From Promethearchaeota archaeon (GTDB lineage: Archaea > Asgardarchaeota > Lokiarchaeia > Sigyniarchaeales > SOKP01): DNA of 37,593 nucleotides. The stretch lies in contig JAHLWP010000039.1 of assembly GCA_019057865.1 (NCBI GenBank), positions 1 to 37,593 on the forward strand. The letters are read 5' to 3'. Both the position numbers and the translations under genes were made by a program. Position 1 is the first letter of the stretch. Each line of letters starts with the position of its first letter. The notes beneath the pieces were generated by a model. It was given only the letters and a program-made list of their open reading frames with translations. It did not search any database and was not told the origin of the DNA. Positions 9,002 to 17,760 of this stretch are shown piece after piece.

Positions 9002-10666
9002 ATGATAAGGAAACGGTATCAACTAAATTGGATGTTTGAATGTCCTGAAGCGGTTTTAACGTGTTCTATTTTAAGATGTCATAATAATAATTACTTAGTA
9101 TTTGGTGGACACGATAAGACATTATATCTTATGGACGAGAAAATGAATATTGTAGATGATAGAGCATTTGATGGTTGGTGTCGATGTAGTTATGCTATTG
9201 ATTTAGATGGAGATGGAATTGATGAGATTTTAGTTGGAGCAGGAGATGGAAGTTTCATGGTTTTAAAGTTAAACATCGAGAAGCAGAAGTTAGTAGGGAT
9301 TATGCGATATAGATCTACAGGGAAGGTAAATTGTTGTATTGCTGGCGATTTTACTAGAAATAGTAAAGCAGATTTAATATTTGGAGGCGAAGACAAAACT
9401 CTTAAAATTTTTGATAGTGTAAGTTCTAAAGAACCAAAATTCGTATTCTATTATGATTCTTGGGTAACAGCTTGTACTTTGGGATATTTAAAATTACCTG
9501 ATAATAAAATACCTATATATGGATTATTAGTTGGTACTAAAAATGGTTCAGTTCAATTAATCCAAATTCAAGAAGGTAGCCCTGATATTATTTGGCAAAA
9601 AGATTTTCATTCCCAGATTAATGATATTAAAGTTGGAGATGTCACAAATGATGGATTTAATGAAATTATTTTATGTACTGACGATTCTAACATTAAAGTC
9701 CTTAACAGTGAAGGCGAACTCTTAAAAGAGATCCCAACCGATGAAGGACGGCCACTTTCCTTATTAATTGAAGATATAGACGGTGATAATGCCAAGGAAA
9801 TTATTGCTGGATGTGCTGATGGCTCATTAAAAATTTTTCACAATCCTTCCTTGAATTCTAAAGAGATTGAGTTAAAATGGAAAACAAAAGTATCCACTTC
9901 TATTCAAGACATCTGTTATCTTATGGGGACGGAACAAGATGTAAAACATATAGTATTCGGGGGATATGATAGAGCTATACGAAATCTTACAGATTTTGAA
10001 TGGGGAAAAAAACCTATTTTGGAAATTCCTCAACAAATTCAAATTCCAGAAGTGCAAATAAGTGAAGAGAAGAAGATTGAAGAAGAGTTTAAAATAGAAA
10101 AAGTACCCACCAATATAAGAGAATATATTTTTAAAATCCTAAAAGATGTAGGATTTTTGCAGGATTTAATTAAGGAATTAATGAAGCTAGGATATACTCG
10201 TAGTGAGATTCTTGAAGAATTTGAAATAATGAGAACACAGAAAATGATCACCTATGAAAAAGTCACATATCCAGTTTGGAGTTTGCCTGGAGAAGAAAAG
10301 CCAGAAAAAGCTGAGGAAGTTGAAATTCCAGCAGAGGAACCAAAAGTTGTTGTGAAACCTATGGTAATTGAAGAAGTTACCAAATCTGATAAAGAAAGAT
10401 TAGTTGATGCACTTGATCTTTATTCAGAAGAATCTGAAGAAGCTGTCCCAACTGCTAAACCTACTTCTGATAAATCATTAAATAATGTTATTATTGATTA
10501 TTTAAAACAAAATAAACTTGTTACTACTAAAAATAAATTTGTAGAGGATATAGTGAAGAAAGGATTTAAGAAAAATATTGTTGAAAAAGAAATCGAATCA
10601 TTGAAAGAACAAGGAATAATTACCTATTCACGAGGAAAACCACGTGGTTGGAGTTTAGCTAAATAA
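9002..10666 (+). CDS. Beta-propeller protein with two C-terminal winged helices
   Basis: A 554-residue cytoplasmic protein. Residues about 1-340 form a propeller of FG-GAP/WD-like blades with repeated phrases: DLDGDGIDEILVGAGDGSFM near 68-87, FTRNSKADLIFGGEDKTLKIF, DVTNDGFNEIILCTDDSNIKV, and DIDGDNAKEIIAGCADGSLKI. A charged linker leads to two related modules of about 60 residues (near 373-430 and 491-551), each a winged helix ending in a W-S-L motif (VWSLPG and GWSLAK). The blade motifs resemble those of eukaryotic BBS2/BBS7 or ITFG2 propellers, but that is only a visual likeness. It lies behind the beta-sandwich gene on the same strand. The domain order suggests a scaffold that bridges proteins through the propeller and nucleic acid or protein through the winged helices. 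No enzyme motif is present. Confidence 0.8.
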   Translation: MIRKRYQLNWMFECPEAVLTCSILRCHNNNYLVFGGHDKTLYLMDEKMNIVDDRAFDGWCRCSYAIDLDGDGIDEILVGAGDGSFMVLKLNIEKQKLVGIMRYRSTGKVNCCIAGDFTRNSKADLIFGGEDKTLKIFDSVSSKEPKFVFYYDSWVTACTLGYLKLPDNKIPIYGLLVGTKNGSVQLIQIQEGSPDIIWQKDFHSQINDIKVGDVTNDGFNEIILCTDDSNIKVLNSEGELLKEIPTDEGRPLSLLIEDIDGDNAKEIIAGCADGSLKIFHNPSLNSKEIELKWKTKVSTSIQDICYLMGTEQDVKHIVFGGYDRAIRNLTDFEWGKKPILEIPQQIQIPEVQISEEKKIEEEFKIEKVPTNIREYIFKILKDVGFLQDLIKELMKLGYTRSEILEEFEIMRTQKMITYEKVTYPVWSLPGEEKPEKAEEVEIPAEEPKVVVKPMVIEEVTKSDKERLVDALDLYSEESEEAVPTAKPTSDKSLNNVIIDYLKQNKLVTTKNKFVEDIVKKGFKKNIVEKEIESLKEQGIITYSRGKPRGWSLAK

Positions 10667-10696
10667 TAAAGTTTTAGAATTCTTAAAAAGGAAAAC

Positions 10697-11131
10697 TTAT
10701 TCGAAGAATGCTTTTATCTCATCTAAAAAAGATTCGAATTGATTTAATTCTGTAAAATCGCTATTGTAATATCTTTGATTAAATAATTCTAAAATAGGTT
10801 CTGCAGTATCAAAAAACTTCTTTACTAATTTATCTGGATTCTTCTTTTTTTTGTCTACTAAGCCATACATAATAATAGGTTCTTTTGAATTACTATCGTT
10901 TGATTTTATTTCTGAAATTTTGAAAATAAAAAGAATTGAACCCGATTCTAAATATTCTAAAGATGTGTTATTGAATGCGCTTTGAGCAAATGTGTTTATT
11001 GCTGAAATAAAAGCCCCTCTTAGATCTTTTGCAACACCCTTTTTTTTTTGAGTAGGTAACTCTTTAAGGCTGTAATTTATAAGCACAAAACCTCGAAAGA
11101 CTATTCCTAACTCATAGAGATATTCGCTCAA
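10697..11131 (-). CDS. Longin/roadblock-like small protein
   Basis: A 144-residue protein with the alpha/beta pattern of longin or roadblock domains: an opening strand LYELGIVFRGFVLINYSL, a helix DLRGAFISAINTFAQSAF near 37-54, strands LEYLESGSILFIFKI and EPIIMYGLVD, and closing helices with FFDTAEPILELFNQRY and FESFLDEIKAFF. Asgard archaea encode many such proteins, often tied to small GTPases, but no GTPase gene is adjacent. The start is TTG at 11131; the frame stays open upstream without ATG or GTG. It converges on the propeller gene with 30 bases between the stops. The fold call is inferred from pattern only. Confidence 0.5.
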   Translation of the reverse strand: MSEYLYELGIVFRGFVLINYSLKELPTQKKKGVAKDLRGAFISAINTFAQSAFNNTSLEYLESGSILFIFKISEIKSNDSNSKEPIIMYGLVDKKKKNPDKLVKKFFDTAEPILELFNQRYYNSDFTELNQFESFLDEIKAFFE

Positions 11132-11342
11132 AGGCGCGATAACAGATCCACCTAGTTTAAAATGATGTAAAAAGATTAATTTAAGGTTTTAACAAATTTT
11201 ATTAGTTAAATTTCCAATAGATCATATTAAGAAATTAAAAGACTTTTTACTATTTAATTTTAAATATAATTTTAAACTTGCTTAAAAATTGCGATTTACT
11301 AAAAGATATAATAAATTGTAATATACTTATATGTAAATAATA

Positions 11343-12029
11343 TTAAAATAAGAAAGAATTTCCTACACATATTCTTTGATATTGGTTAGGAAATTGTTCA
11401 CGAATCAATTTTATGTGTTTTGTGCAATGACATGCTCCGATTACATTAACCCCATTTAAATAAGAAAACTTATCAAAACCATGAAATCCGCCTATTATAG
11501 CTGTAATTTTGTATAATTTTTGTGCTTCTAGAATAAATTTCTCTAATCCTGGATGAGCACAACCAACAATTATTATAATTTCATTATTTTTAGTTCTTAA
11601 AAATAGAGCCTGTTCCTTTGTAGAATGCTGCCCAAATTGACCTGACGAATATAAATTTTTTCCAATTATGGTTAATTCTGAAATACCATAAACTTTCGAT
11701 TCAAAAAATGCTTTTTTATACGGTATTAGATTTGCTATAGGGACATATATTTCAATATTAGGGTTTAATTTATAGATTCCCTCTAAACCACCAGCATGGT
11801 CGCTATGATTGTGTGAAATTATAACTTTTTTAATTCTGGAGATATCGACATTTAATTTACTAATATTATGAAGTAAAGTCTTGCTATTTCCTCCTGTGTC
11901 AAAAAGTAAATAATCTTGAGATGAAAAATTATAAATTAATACCGAAAATCCAAATCCGGGTAAAAATCCTTCCTCTACACACTTATTATCGAATACAATA
12001 CTAAGTTGAAAGGACAAATTTGAATTCAT
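11343..12029 (-). CDS. Metallo-beta-lactamase fold hydrolase, RFAP-synthase-like/MJ0301 type
   Basis: A 228-residue MBL-fold protein. The metal-binding motif is HNHSDH (His73, His75, Asp77, His78), with LLFDTGG before it and IVGCAHPGL and GGFHGF further on carrying additional ligands. The GCAHPG and GGFH phrases mark the group often annotated as 7,8-dihydropterin-6-methyl-4-(beta-D-ribofuranosyl)aminobenzene-phosphate synthase-like, whose substrates are mostly unproven. It lies 34 bases downstream of the Cys-rich ferredoxin-like gene on the same strand, so the two are probably cotranscribed and may act together in a redox or cofactor pathway. Confidence 0.85.
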   Translation of the reverse strand: MNSNLSFQLSIVFDNKCVEEGFLPGFGFSVLIYNFSSQDYLLFDTGGNSKTLLHNISKLNVDISRIKKVIISHNHSDHAGGLEGIYKLNPNIEIYVPIANLIPYKKAFFESKVYGISELTIIGKNLYSSGQFGQHSTKEQALFLRTKNNEIIIIVGCAHPGLEKFILEAQKLYKITAIIGGFHGFDKFSYLNGVNVIGACHCTKHIKLIREQFPNQYQRICVGNSFLF

Positions 12030-12063
12030 ATATTTTGAATAATGATTCTTTATTCAAAAACTA

Positions 12064-12849
12064 CTATAATTTTTTAATTAAAATAATAGCATTGTTTGGA
12101 CATTTAGAGACACATATACCACAACCAAAACATCTAATAGAATTGAATTGCAATTCTCCATCTTCTATAGTTCTCGCACCAAAATAACACCAATCTTTGC
12201 AATCTTCACAATTAGAACATTTTTCTAAATATGTTTTGGCTAAAAAATCACTTTTTATCATTTGTGGAGATCCACTTGATAGAAATTTATTTAAAATAAC
12301 ACAACAACAAGGACAGCAATTACAAATTATATAATAAAATTGAGGATTTGGGAAGTAAATTAATTGATGAACTAATCCTCTTTTATCACATTCTTCTAAT
12401 AGCTTTATTATTTTCCTTTTTGGAACTTTTTTTAGATTGTAAGATTTATAGGGGATTTCATATAAAGATTTCCCAAAACTAAGATGAATACAGGTATAAA
12501 GTGGATGATCACAATTAGGATCTCCATATTTTCGTTGTACAGATCTGCAATAACACCAACTAATCCCTGCAACCTTTGAACGAGCCAAAATTTCTAATAT
12601 TTCTTGTGAAGGCACAAATCTTGAATCAAAATTAATATTTTTATTTAGGGGTACAACTCTTCCTCCCCAACGCCCTTTTAAAATATATTTATTGAGTATA
12701 CCCATAGTATATATATTGAATTTTTTATCGATTCGACGAAAAAATTCGAGGATATAGAATTCAGAGATTCCAAATAAACTTGAAAGTAGTTTGCCAAGAG
12801 CAGGAATCCTTTTTATGATTCTATCGATCTTAGATCCAAATAATTTCAA
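12064..12849 (-). CDS. Cys-rich protein with C-terminal 4Fe-4S ferredoxin domain
   Basis: A 261-residue protein with 19 cysteines. The C-terminal domain has two [4Fe-4S] motifs: Cys211/214/217/221 (ending CYFGA rather than CP) and Cys240/243/246/250 (CFGCGICVSKCP). Before it come CYCRS near 99-103, a Cys113/Cys120 pair in CDHPLYTC, and the striking CNCCPCCC at 176-183. This layout recurs in anaerobe 4Fe-4S proteins of unassigned function. The N-terminus has hydrophobic stretches but no clear signal or membrane segment. It is the first gene of a two-gene operon with the MBL-fold protein and diverges from the GNAT gene. It probably carries electrons; the extra cysteines could bind a further cluster or metal. 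Confidence 0.82.
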   Translation of the reverse strand: MKLFGSKIDRIIKRIPALGKLLSSLFGISEFYILEFFRRIDKKFNIYTMGILNKYILKGRWGGRVVPLNKNINFDSRFVPSQEILEILARSKVAGISWCYCRSVQRKYGDPNCDHPLYTCIHLSFGKSLYEIPYKSYNLKKVPKRKIIKLLEECDKRGLVHQLIYFPNPQFYYIICNCCPCCCVILNKFLSSGSPQMIKSDFLAKTYLEKCSNCEDCKDWCYFGARTIEDGELQFNSIRCFGCGICVSKCPNNAIILIKKL

Positions 12850-12922
12850 TATAATCGAAAAATTAATCCACTCAATTTAATTTTTATTATAAGATAATAA
12901 TAAATAATTGAGGTTAAAGAAA

Positions 12923-13465
12923 ATGGGAGAAAAAGTGGTATTTATTCAAGGAGAGCAAATAGATTTATTAGTAAAAAATATAGATCATAGTAAGATATAT
13001 CATAAATGGGTGAATAATCCAATTGTTCGGAAGTATCTATCTGTAGAGGTTCCAGAATCTCTAGAAGTAATAAAAAAGGAGTGGTTTCCAGACTATAGAG
13101 ATTACAAGAATATATGGTTTGAAATTTGGCATAAAGAAGACCAAATACCAATAGGAATGGTTGGTTTAATTAGAATAAATTACATCTATCGAAATGCAGA
13201 AATAGGTATTTATATCGGAGAGACTGAATATTGGGGAAAAGGTATAGGCACTGAAGCTATTAATTTAATGCTTGGTTATGCCTTTAACACGTTGAACTTT
13301 CACAAGATAGTGGTGGGTGTTAATGCGAATAATACTCAATCATTAAAAATATTTAAGAAAATTGGGTTTGTCGAAGAGGGGCATCTAAAAGATATGGAGT
13401 TTATTAATGGAGAATGGACAGATTTAAAATGGTTAAGTATATTTAAGAAAAATAGAAAAGGTTAG
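12923..13465 (+). CDS. GNAT acetyltransferase, RimJ/RimL-like
   Basis: A 180-residue GNAT-fold N-acetyltransferase. The acetyl-CoA loop reads WGKGIGTEA in motif A, preceded by NAEIGIYIGE. The C-terminal part has NFHKIVVGVNANNTQSLKIF and KIGFVEEGHLKD, typical of RimJ/RimL-type enzymes that acetylate protein N-termini or small amines. The substrate cannot be read from sequence. I chose the ATG at 12923; a TTG at 12908 is in frame. It is divergent from the ferredoxin-like gene. Confidence 0.85.
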   Translation: MGEKVVFIQGEQIDLLVKNIDHSKIYHKWVNNPIVRKYLSVEVPESLEVIKKEWFPDYRDYKNIWFEIWHKEDQIPIGMVGLIRINYIYRNAEIGIYIGETEYWGKGIGTEAINLMLGYAFNTLNFHKIVVGVNANNTQSLKIFKKIGFVEEGHLKDMEFINGEWTDLKWLSIFKKNRKG

Positions 13466-13469
13466 GAAA

Positions 13470-13556
13470 ATGAGAAAGAAAGTAAAAGAATTTGATGAAA
13501 ATATTTTTATAATTATCGCAAACCCAAAAATTATATTCAATTTCCTTCAAATGTAA
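13470..13556 (+). CDS. Possible 28-residue ORF
   Basis: A tiny ATG-started frame sits between the GNAT and C_GCAxxG genes, preceded by TTAGGAAA. It encodes a Lys-rich start and an Ile/Phe-rich second half. It could be a small peptide or mere intergenic sequence; no homologue is recognised. Confidence 0.18.
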   Translation: MRKKVKEFDENIFIIIANPKIIFNFLQM

Positions 13557-13561
13557 TAATT

Positions 13562-14080
13562 ATGACGAAAAAAAATATCAATGTTTTATTTGATGAAAAA
13601 ATTAAAGAATTAGAAGAAATTTTACCTAAAATAGAAACTGATAGAAACTGTGCTGCGCTTACTCTAACAAATATCCTTGAGATTCTTGGACTAGATAACT
13701 TTTATTTTTATAATCTTGCGGTCCCTCTAGCAGGAGGATTTGGCGGTTTCAAGTCACTAAAAGGCTGGAAAGGACCTTGTGGTGCAGTTTGTGGAGGTTG
13801 TGCGGCAATTGGTATAATTCTTGGAGGGCATAAAAAATTAAAATATGACCAACAATTGGAAGCATATCAAACAGCAGCTAAATTTGTGCATTACTTCGAA
13901 AAGAAATTTGGGTCGACCTCTTGTTATGAATTGTGTGGAATAGAGTTTAATGATTTAGATTCTGTGAATAATTATATTGAGAATAAAAAATGGGAAAATC
14001 AATGTTATAAGTATGTAATATTTGCTATTGATAAAGTAAGGGAATTAACAGCCTCAGATCTAAAAAAGAAATGGAAATAG
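13562..14080 (+). CDS. C_GCAxxG_C_C family redox protein
   Basis: A 172-residue protein of the putative redox-active C_GCAxxG_C_C family. The signature is clear: Cys30 in RNCAA, the Gly-rich PLAGGFGGF, then GPCGAVCGGCAAIG with Cys73, Cys77 and Cys80, and a later SCYELCG pair. In other members these cysteines bind a metal cluster or take part in disulfide chemistry, and the genes often occur in anaerobes near oxidoreductases. The role is unknown. It follows the GNAT gene on the same strand with 96 bases between. Confidence 0.8.
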   Translation: MTKKNINVLFDEKIKELEEILPKIETDRNCAALTLTNILEILGLDNFYFYNLAVPLAGGFGGFKSLKGWKGPCGAVCGGCAAIGIILGGHKKLKYDQQLEAYQTAAKFVHYFEKKFGSTSCYELCGIEFNDLDSVNNYIENKKWENQCYKYVIFAIDKVRELTASDLKKKWK

Positions 14081-14224
14081 CAATCAATAATATCTTGTAT
14101 ATAAAAAATATCATTTAGTCTGAGTAAAAATTATACTTTCGAAATTATAAATTTTTTAAACTAATATTGGTTTATTACAATTATTCAAAAAAAATTATTT
14201 TCTATACGAAAATAGGTAATTGAT

Positions 14225-14470
14225 ATGGCTTACGAAGAAGAATCAAGATTTTGTCCTTATTGTGGTGTGAAGTTAAAACATCCTTACTGGCAACATGTTC
14301 AGAAAAAGCATCCAGATAAATATTCTCAAAAAGAAACTTGGGTTAAATTATATCAAGATTATATTGGTGTAGGAATGGACAAAGAAAAATCTTTAGAGGT
14401 CATTTCTGAATTATTCAATGCAACTGAAGATGAAATTGAATCTTTTCTGAGAAATTCTAATGCCTTATAA
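14225..14470 (+). CDS. Small C2H2-type zinc-finger protein
   Basis: An 81-residue protein with one C2H2-like finger: CPYC (Cys10/Cys13) and His24/His29 in HVQKKHP, spaced C-x2-C-x10-H-x4-H. The C-terminal half is helical and acidic. Single-finger proteins like this are found in archaea, where most are uncharacterised. Its start has GGTAATTGAT just upstream. Confidence 0.65.
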   Translation: MAYEEESRFCPYCGVKLKHPYWQHVQKKHPDKYSQKETWVKLYQDYIGVGMDKEKSLEVISELFNATEDEIESFLRNSNAL

Positions 14471-14574
14471 CGTATTTTTTAACATTCTTCAAATAATTTG
14501 CTTAAAAAAATATAGTAAAAAAATTAAAATAATTAAGAATTAAATAAAACTTCATTAAAGCTAAAAAATTTGAA

Positions 14575-14871
14575 TTAAAACTCCTCTTCTTCTTCGTCTT
14601 CTTTTAGGAGTCCTGCCTGTTTTAGCATGTCTTCAACACTATCCCGAGTTTTAATAACTTGCTCATTTTCCTGGAGATTTAACCTTTCTATCATATCGTC
14701 ACTAAATTCCACGAATTTTTTTATAGCATCACTTGAAAAATCTTTCACTTTTTCAGCAGTTTCCTCAATAAATTCTTTTCCAGATTCTCCGAAAACACTC
14801 CCTACAAAATCTACGAATGCTTGATTCATTTTCTCTAAGAAATTTTCTTTTTCTTCTCCTTCATCACTCAT
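14575..14871 (-). CDS. Small acidic helical protein
   Basis: A 98-residue, Cys-free, strongly acidic protein predicted to be mostly amphipathic helix (NQAFVDFVGSVFGESGKEFI, KVKDFSSDAIKKFVEFSDDM) and ending in a run of five Glu. The helical periodicity recalls phasin or apolipoprotein-like proteins, but this is only a resemblance. It lies 85 bases downstream of the CoA-transferase's stop on the other side, on the same strand. I do not recognise a family. Confidence 0.55.
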   Translation of the reverse strand: MSDEGEEKENFLEKMNQAFVDFVGSVFGESGKEFIEETAEKVKDFSSDAIKKFVEFSDDMIERLNLQENEQVIKTRDSVEDMLKQAGLLKEDEEEEEF

Positions 14872-14956
14872 TTTATTTCACTAATTTTTAATGTTTATTA
14901 TAGTAATTTTTTAAAATATTAAAATCCATACTTCTTTTTCTTAAATCTTAATCTAT

Positions 14957-16156
14957 TTATATAATTTTTTTTCGCTTCAAATTCTTCAGATCATCACTAG
15001 TATAACCAAGTAATCCACAATAAATCTCTTCATTATTAGCACCAAATTCCGGACCTGGAGCATTAACAGAACCTTTTGTTTCGGAGAAATTGATTAATCT
15101 ATTGGGAATTGTTGCTTTTTCAACACCCCATTTGGCAAAATCAAACTGATCACATAACATTCCTCTTGCCCTTAGGTTTGGATGATTATGAACTTCATTA
15201 ATGGTTAGGGTTTTTCCACATGGAATTCTGAATTCGTCAAGTTGGTTTATAGCTTCTTCTCTTGTTACAGTACTTGTCCATTCTTCTATAATCTTATCTA
15301 ATTCATCTACGTAAGAAAACCGCTTAATTATATTATTAAATCTATTATCTTTTTGTAAATCTGGTCTCTTCAAAACTTTTTCACATAGTCTTATCCATTG
15401 GTTTTCAGTCAGAGTTGTAAATACAATTTTTTTACCATCTTTAGTATTGTATTGATTGTAAACAGGTAGAAATTTCCCTCCTACATCAATTTTTGATGCC
15501 AAAGGGATAAATTCTTTTGCTTGAGCTCTAATATTGATGGCAAACATGATATCATGCATAGAAATATCAATAAATTGACCTTTTCCTGTCTTTTCTCTAT
15601 AATAAAGTGCTTGACTAATCCCAATAGCCGCGATATGACCTGCGGTATAATCTGCAATAGGAAGTCTCGGAGGGCCTTCTTTAAATCCTAAAGCATCTAA
15701 GATACCTGCCTCTGCTTGAATAATAATATCGAAAGCTGTTTTATTGATGTATTCTTCTAAACCCTCATTACCATATCCCGAAATTTTGGCATATATTAAT
15801 TTTGGATTGATTTTTTTTAATATATCATATCCGATACCCCACTTTTCCATTGTTCCTCTTACAAAGTTTTCTAATACTACATCTGATTTTTCCACTAATT
15901 TCTTGAAAATTTCTTGAGCTTCTACTTTTCTTAAATCCAAGGAAATTGATTTTTTTCCTCTGTTTAATATAGAAAATAAGGGAAACATGGTTTTATCATA
16001 TAAAACAAAATATCGGAAACTTTCACCAAATGGCGGGGGCTCTACCTTAATTACCTCTGCTCCTTGGTCAGTAAAAAATATACCAGTCCAAGGTCCAGAG
16101 ATAAATTGAGAGCAATCTAAAATTCTCAATCCATCAAATATTTTAGACATAAACAT
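14957..16156 (-). CDS. Class III CoA-transferase (CaiB/BaiF family)
   Basis: A 399-residue class III CoA-transferase that moves CoA between carboxylic acids through an aspartyl-CoA anhydride. The catalytic Asp is Asp169 in IADYTAGH, the same position as in formyl-CoA transferase. Also visible are FDGLRILDCSQFISGPW at the N-terminus, the NRGKKSISLDL motif, and GYG near 127-129. The acid pair it uses cannot be told from sequence. It starts with ATG at 16156 (a second ATG at 16150). It is divergent from the ACD-type alpha subunit with 62 bases between starts, so the two may share a control region in an acyl-CoA activation locus. Confidence 0.92.
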   Translation of the reverse strand: MFMSKIFDGLRILDCSQFISGPWTGIFFTDQGAEVIKVEPPPFGESFRYFVLYDKTMFPLFSILNRGKKSISLDLRKVEAQEIFKKLVEKSDVVLENFVRGTMEKWGIGYDILKKINPKLIYAKISGYGNEGLEEYINKTAFDIIIQAEAGILDALGFKEGPPRLPIADYTAGHIAAIGISQALYYREKTGKGQFIDISMHDIMFAINIRAQAKEFIPLASKIDVGGKFLPVYNQYNTKDGKKIVFTTLTENQWIRLCEKVLKRPDLQKDNRFNNIIKRFSYVDELDKIIEEWTSTVTREEAINQLDEFRIPCGKTLTINEVHNHPNLRARGMLCDQFDFAKWGVEKATIPNRLINFSETKGSVNAPGPEFGANNEEIYCGLLGYTSDDLKNLKRKKII

Positions 16157-16218
16157 CGTAGATATGTTTTATTTATATTTTAAAGTGATGAAATCTTTTT
16201 AAAAATAAGTGAAAATAT

Positions 16219-17709
16219 ATGAGTGAACATCATTTCCTGCATGGATTTCTAAATCCTAAAAGTATTGCGATTTATGGAGCTAATAATAAAGGTAATTCCT
16301 TAGCTGCCCTTCAAATTATGAATTTAATCAAATCAGGATATGATGGAAAGGTATACCCTATACATTTAAATTTAAAGACAGTGATGGGATTTAAAGCACA
16401 TAAATCTATTGCTAACGTTCCAGAGATTCCTGATCTTGTAGTTATCGTCCTCCCAGCTAAAGTAGTCCCTCAAATTTTTAGGGAGTGTGGAGTAAAAGGA
16501 GTAAAAAGGATAGTTTTAATTTCGGGAGGTTTTCGTGAATTAGTTGGAGATCGCAAAAATACCCTAACAGAAGAAATAAACGATATAGCTAAAGAGTATG
16601 GAATTAGATTTATTGGTCCTAATTGTTTGGGTGTTTTTAATAATTGGTATGGACCAGAAAAAGAAATAAAATCGTTCAATATCTTTATTTGGGAGAACCT
16701 TAAAAGGAGTAAATTTTCAATTGCATCGCAAAGTGGTACACTTTCATGCCACATTTGGTATGATCCAGAAAATTTAGATTTAGGATTGAGTAGATCTTTA
16801 TCTGTAGGAAATGAGGCTAATATTGATATTGTTGATTGCTTGGAATATTATAAAGATGATCCCTACACAGAAATTATAGGAATATATATTGAAGAACTAA
16901 AAAGAGGGAAAAGATTTTTAGAATTAGCAAGAGAAATTAATCCCAAGAAACCAATTATTGCTATGTATGTAGGTGGTACTGAAGCAGGAAATCGTGCTTT
17001 ACAGAGTCACACAGGAGCACTAACAGGTGATTCAAAGATATTTGATGCAGTGCCTAAAGAAGCGGGAATAATCAGAACAGATTATGTTCAAGAATTTTTA
17101 GATATTGCGTTAATTTTATCAAGGGGAATCCTACCAAAAGGCAATCGATTAGGAATTATTACAAATTCAGGTGGTCCAGGGGCAATGGTTGCTAATAACG
17201 CTGAAAAGCATGGTTTAGTAGTCCCAGAACTTTCTAAAAGGCTCCAAGAAGAGTTAAAAGAAATTTTACCTGTAACAGCAAGTTTTAAAAATCCTATAGA
17301 TTGTACTTTCGACATGAATTTAGCATATTTCTACATTGCCTTACCCGAAATCTTAATGAAATCAGGAGAAATTGATGCTATTATTCAATATGGAGTTGTG
17401 GGATTTCAGGATGTAATGGATGATTATTTATCATATGAAAAGATTGCTAAACACGCTGAATTTCAGCATCAACCTGAGCAAATTATTGATGCCTTAGCTG
17501 AAAAATTAGTTCAACCAACAATAAAAAATTCAAAAAAGTATTCAATACCAATATTACATATAAGCCCTATGAATTATAATACTCCTTGGTCTAAGCAATT
17601 AAGGAAAAATGGTGTAATTCTTTTTAGATTATGGGATCGTCCAGTTAATGCTTTAGCAAAAATTTGCGAATATGTTAAGTTTAAACGAAACATCTTAAAA
17701 TTAAATTAA
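16219..17709 (+). CDS. ADP-forming acyl-CoA synthetase, alpha-type subunit
   Basis: A 496-residue protein with a CoA-binding Rossmann domain (PKSIAIYGANNKG at 13-25), then two succinyl-CoA-ligase-like domains. The phosphorylated His is His264 in SHTGALTG, as in archaeal acetyl-CoA synthetase (ADP-forming) alpha subunits. FIGPNCLGVFN and ASQSGTLSC are family motifs, as is ITNSGGPGAMVANNAEKHGL. The enzyme class makes ATP from acyl-CoA, ADP and phosphate. There is no ATP-grasp (beta) domain in this protein or elsewhere in the window, so the beta subunit must be encoded elsewhere or the protein has another role. The next gene, acetoacetyl-CoA synthetase, follows after about 50 bases. Confidence 0.9.
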   Translation: MSEHHFLHGFLNPKSIAIYGANNKGNSLAALQIMNLIKSGYDGKVYPIHLNLKTVMGFKAHKSIANVPEIPDLVVIVLPAKVVPQIFRECGVKGVKRIVLISGGFRELVGDRKNTLTEEINDIAKEYGIRFIGPNCLGVFNNWYGPEKEIKSFNIFIWENLKRSKFSIASQSGTLSCHIWYDPENLDLGLSRSLSVGNEANIDIVDCLEYYKDDPYTEIIGIYIEELKRGKRFLELAREINPKKPIIAMYVGGTEAGNRALQSHTGALTGDSKIFDAVPKEAGIIRTDYVQEFLDIALILSRGILPKGNRLGIITNSGGPGAMVANNAEKHGLVVPELSKRLQEELKEILPVTASFKNPIDCTFDMNLAYFYIALPEILMKSGEIDAIIQYGVVGFQDVMDDYLSYEKIAKHAEFQHQPEQIIDALAEKLVQPTIKNSKKYSIPILHISPMNYNTPWSKQLRKNGVILFRLWDRPVNALAKICEYVKFKRNILKLN

Positions 17710-17760
17710 TTTTATTTCAATTATTGGAGAATCATTTAACAGAAATAAGTTGTGAATATT

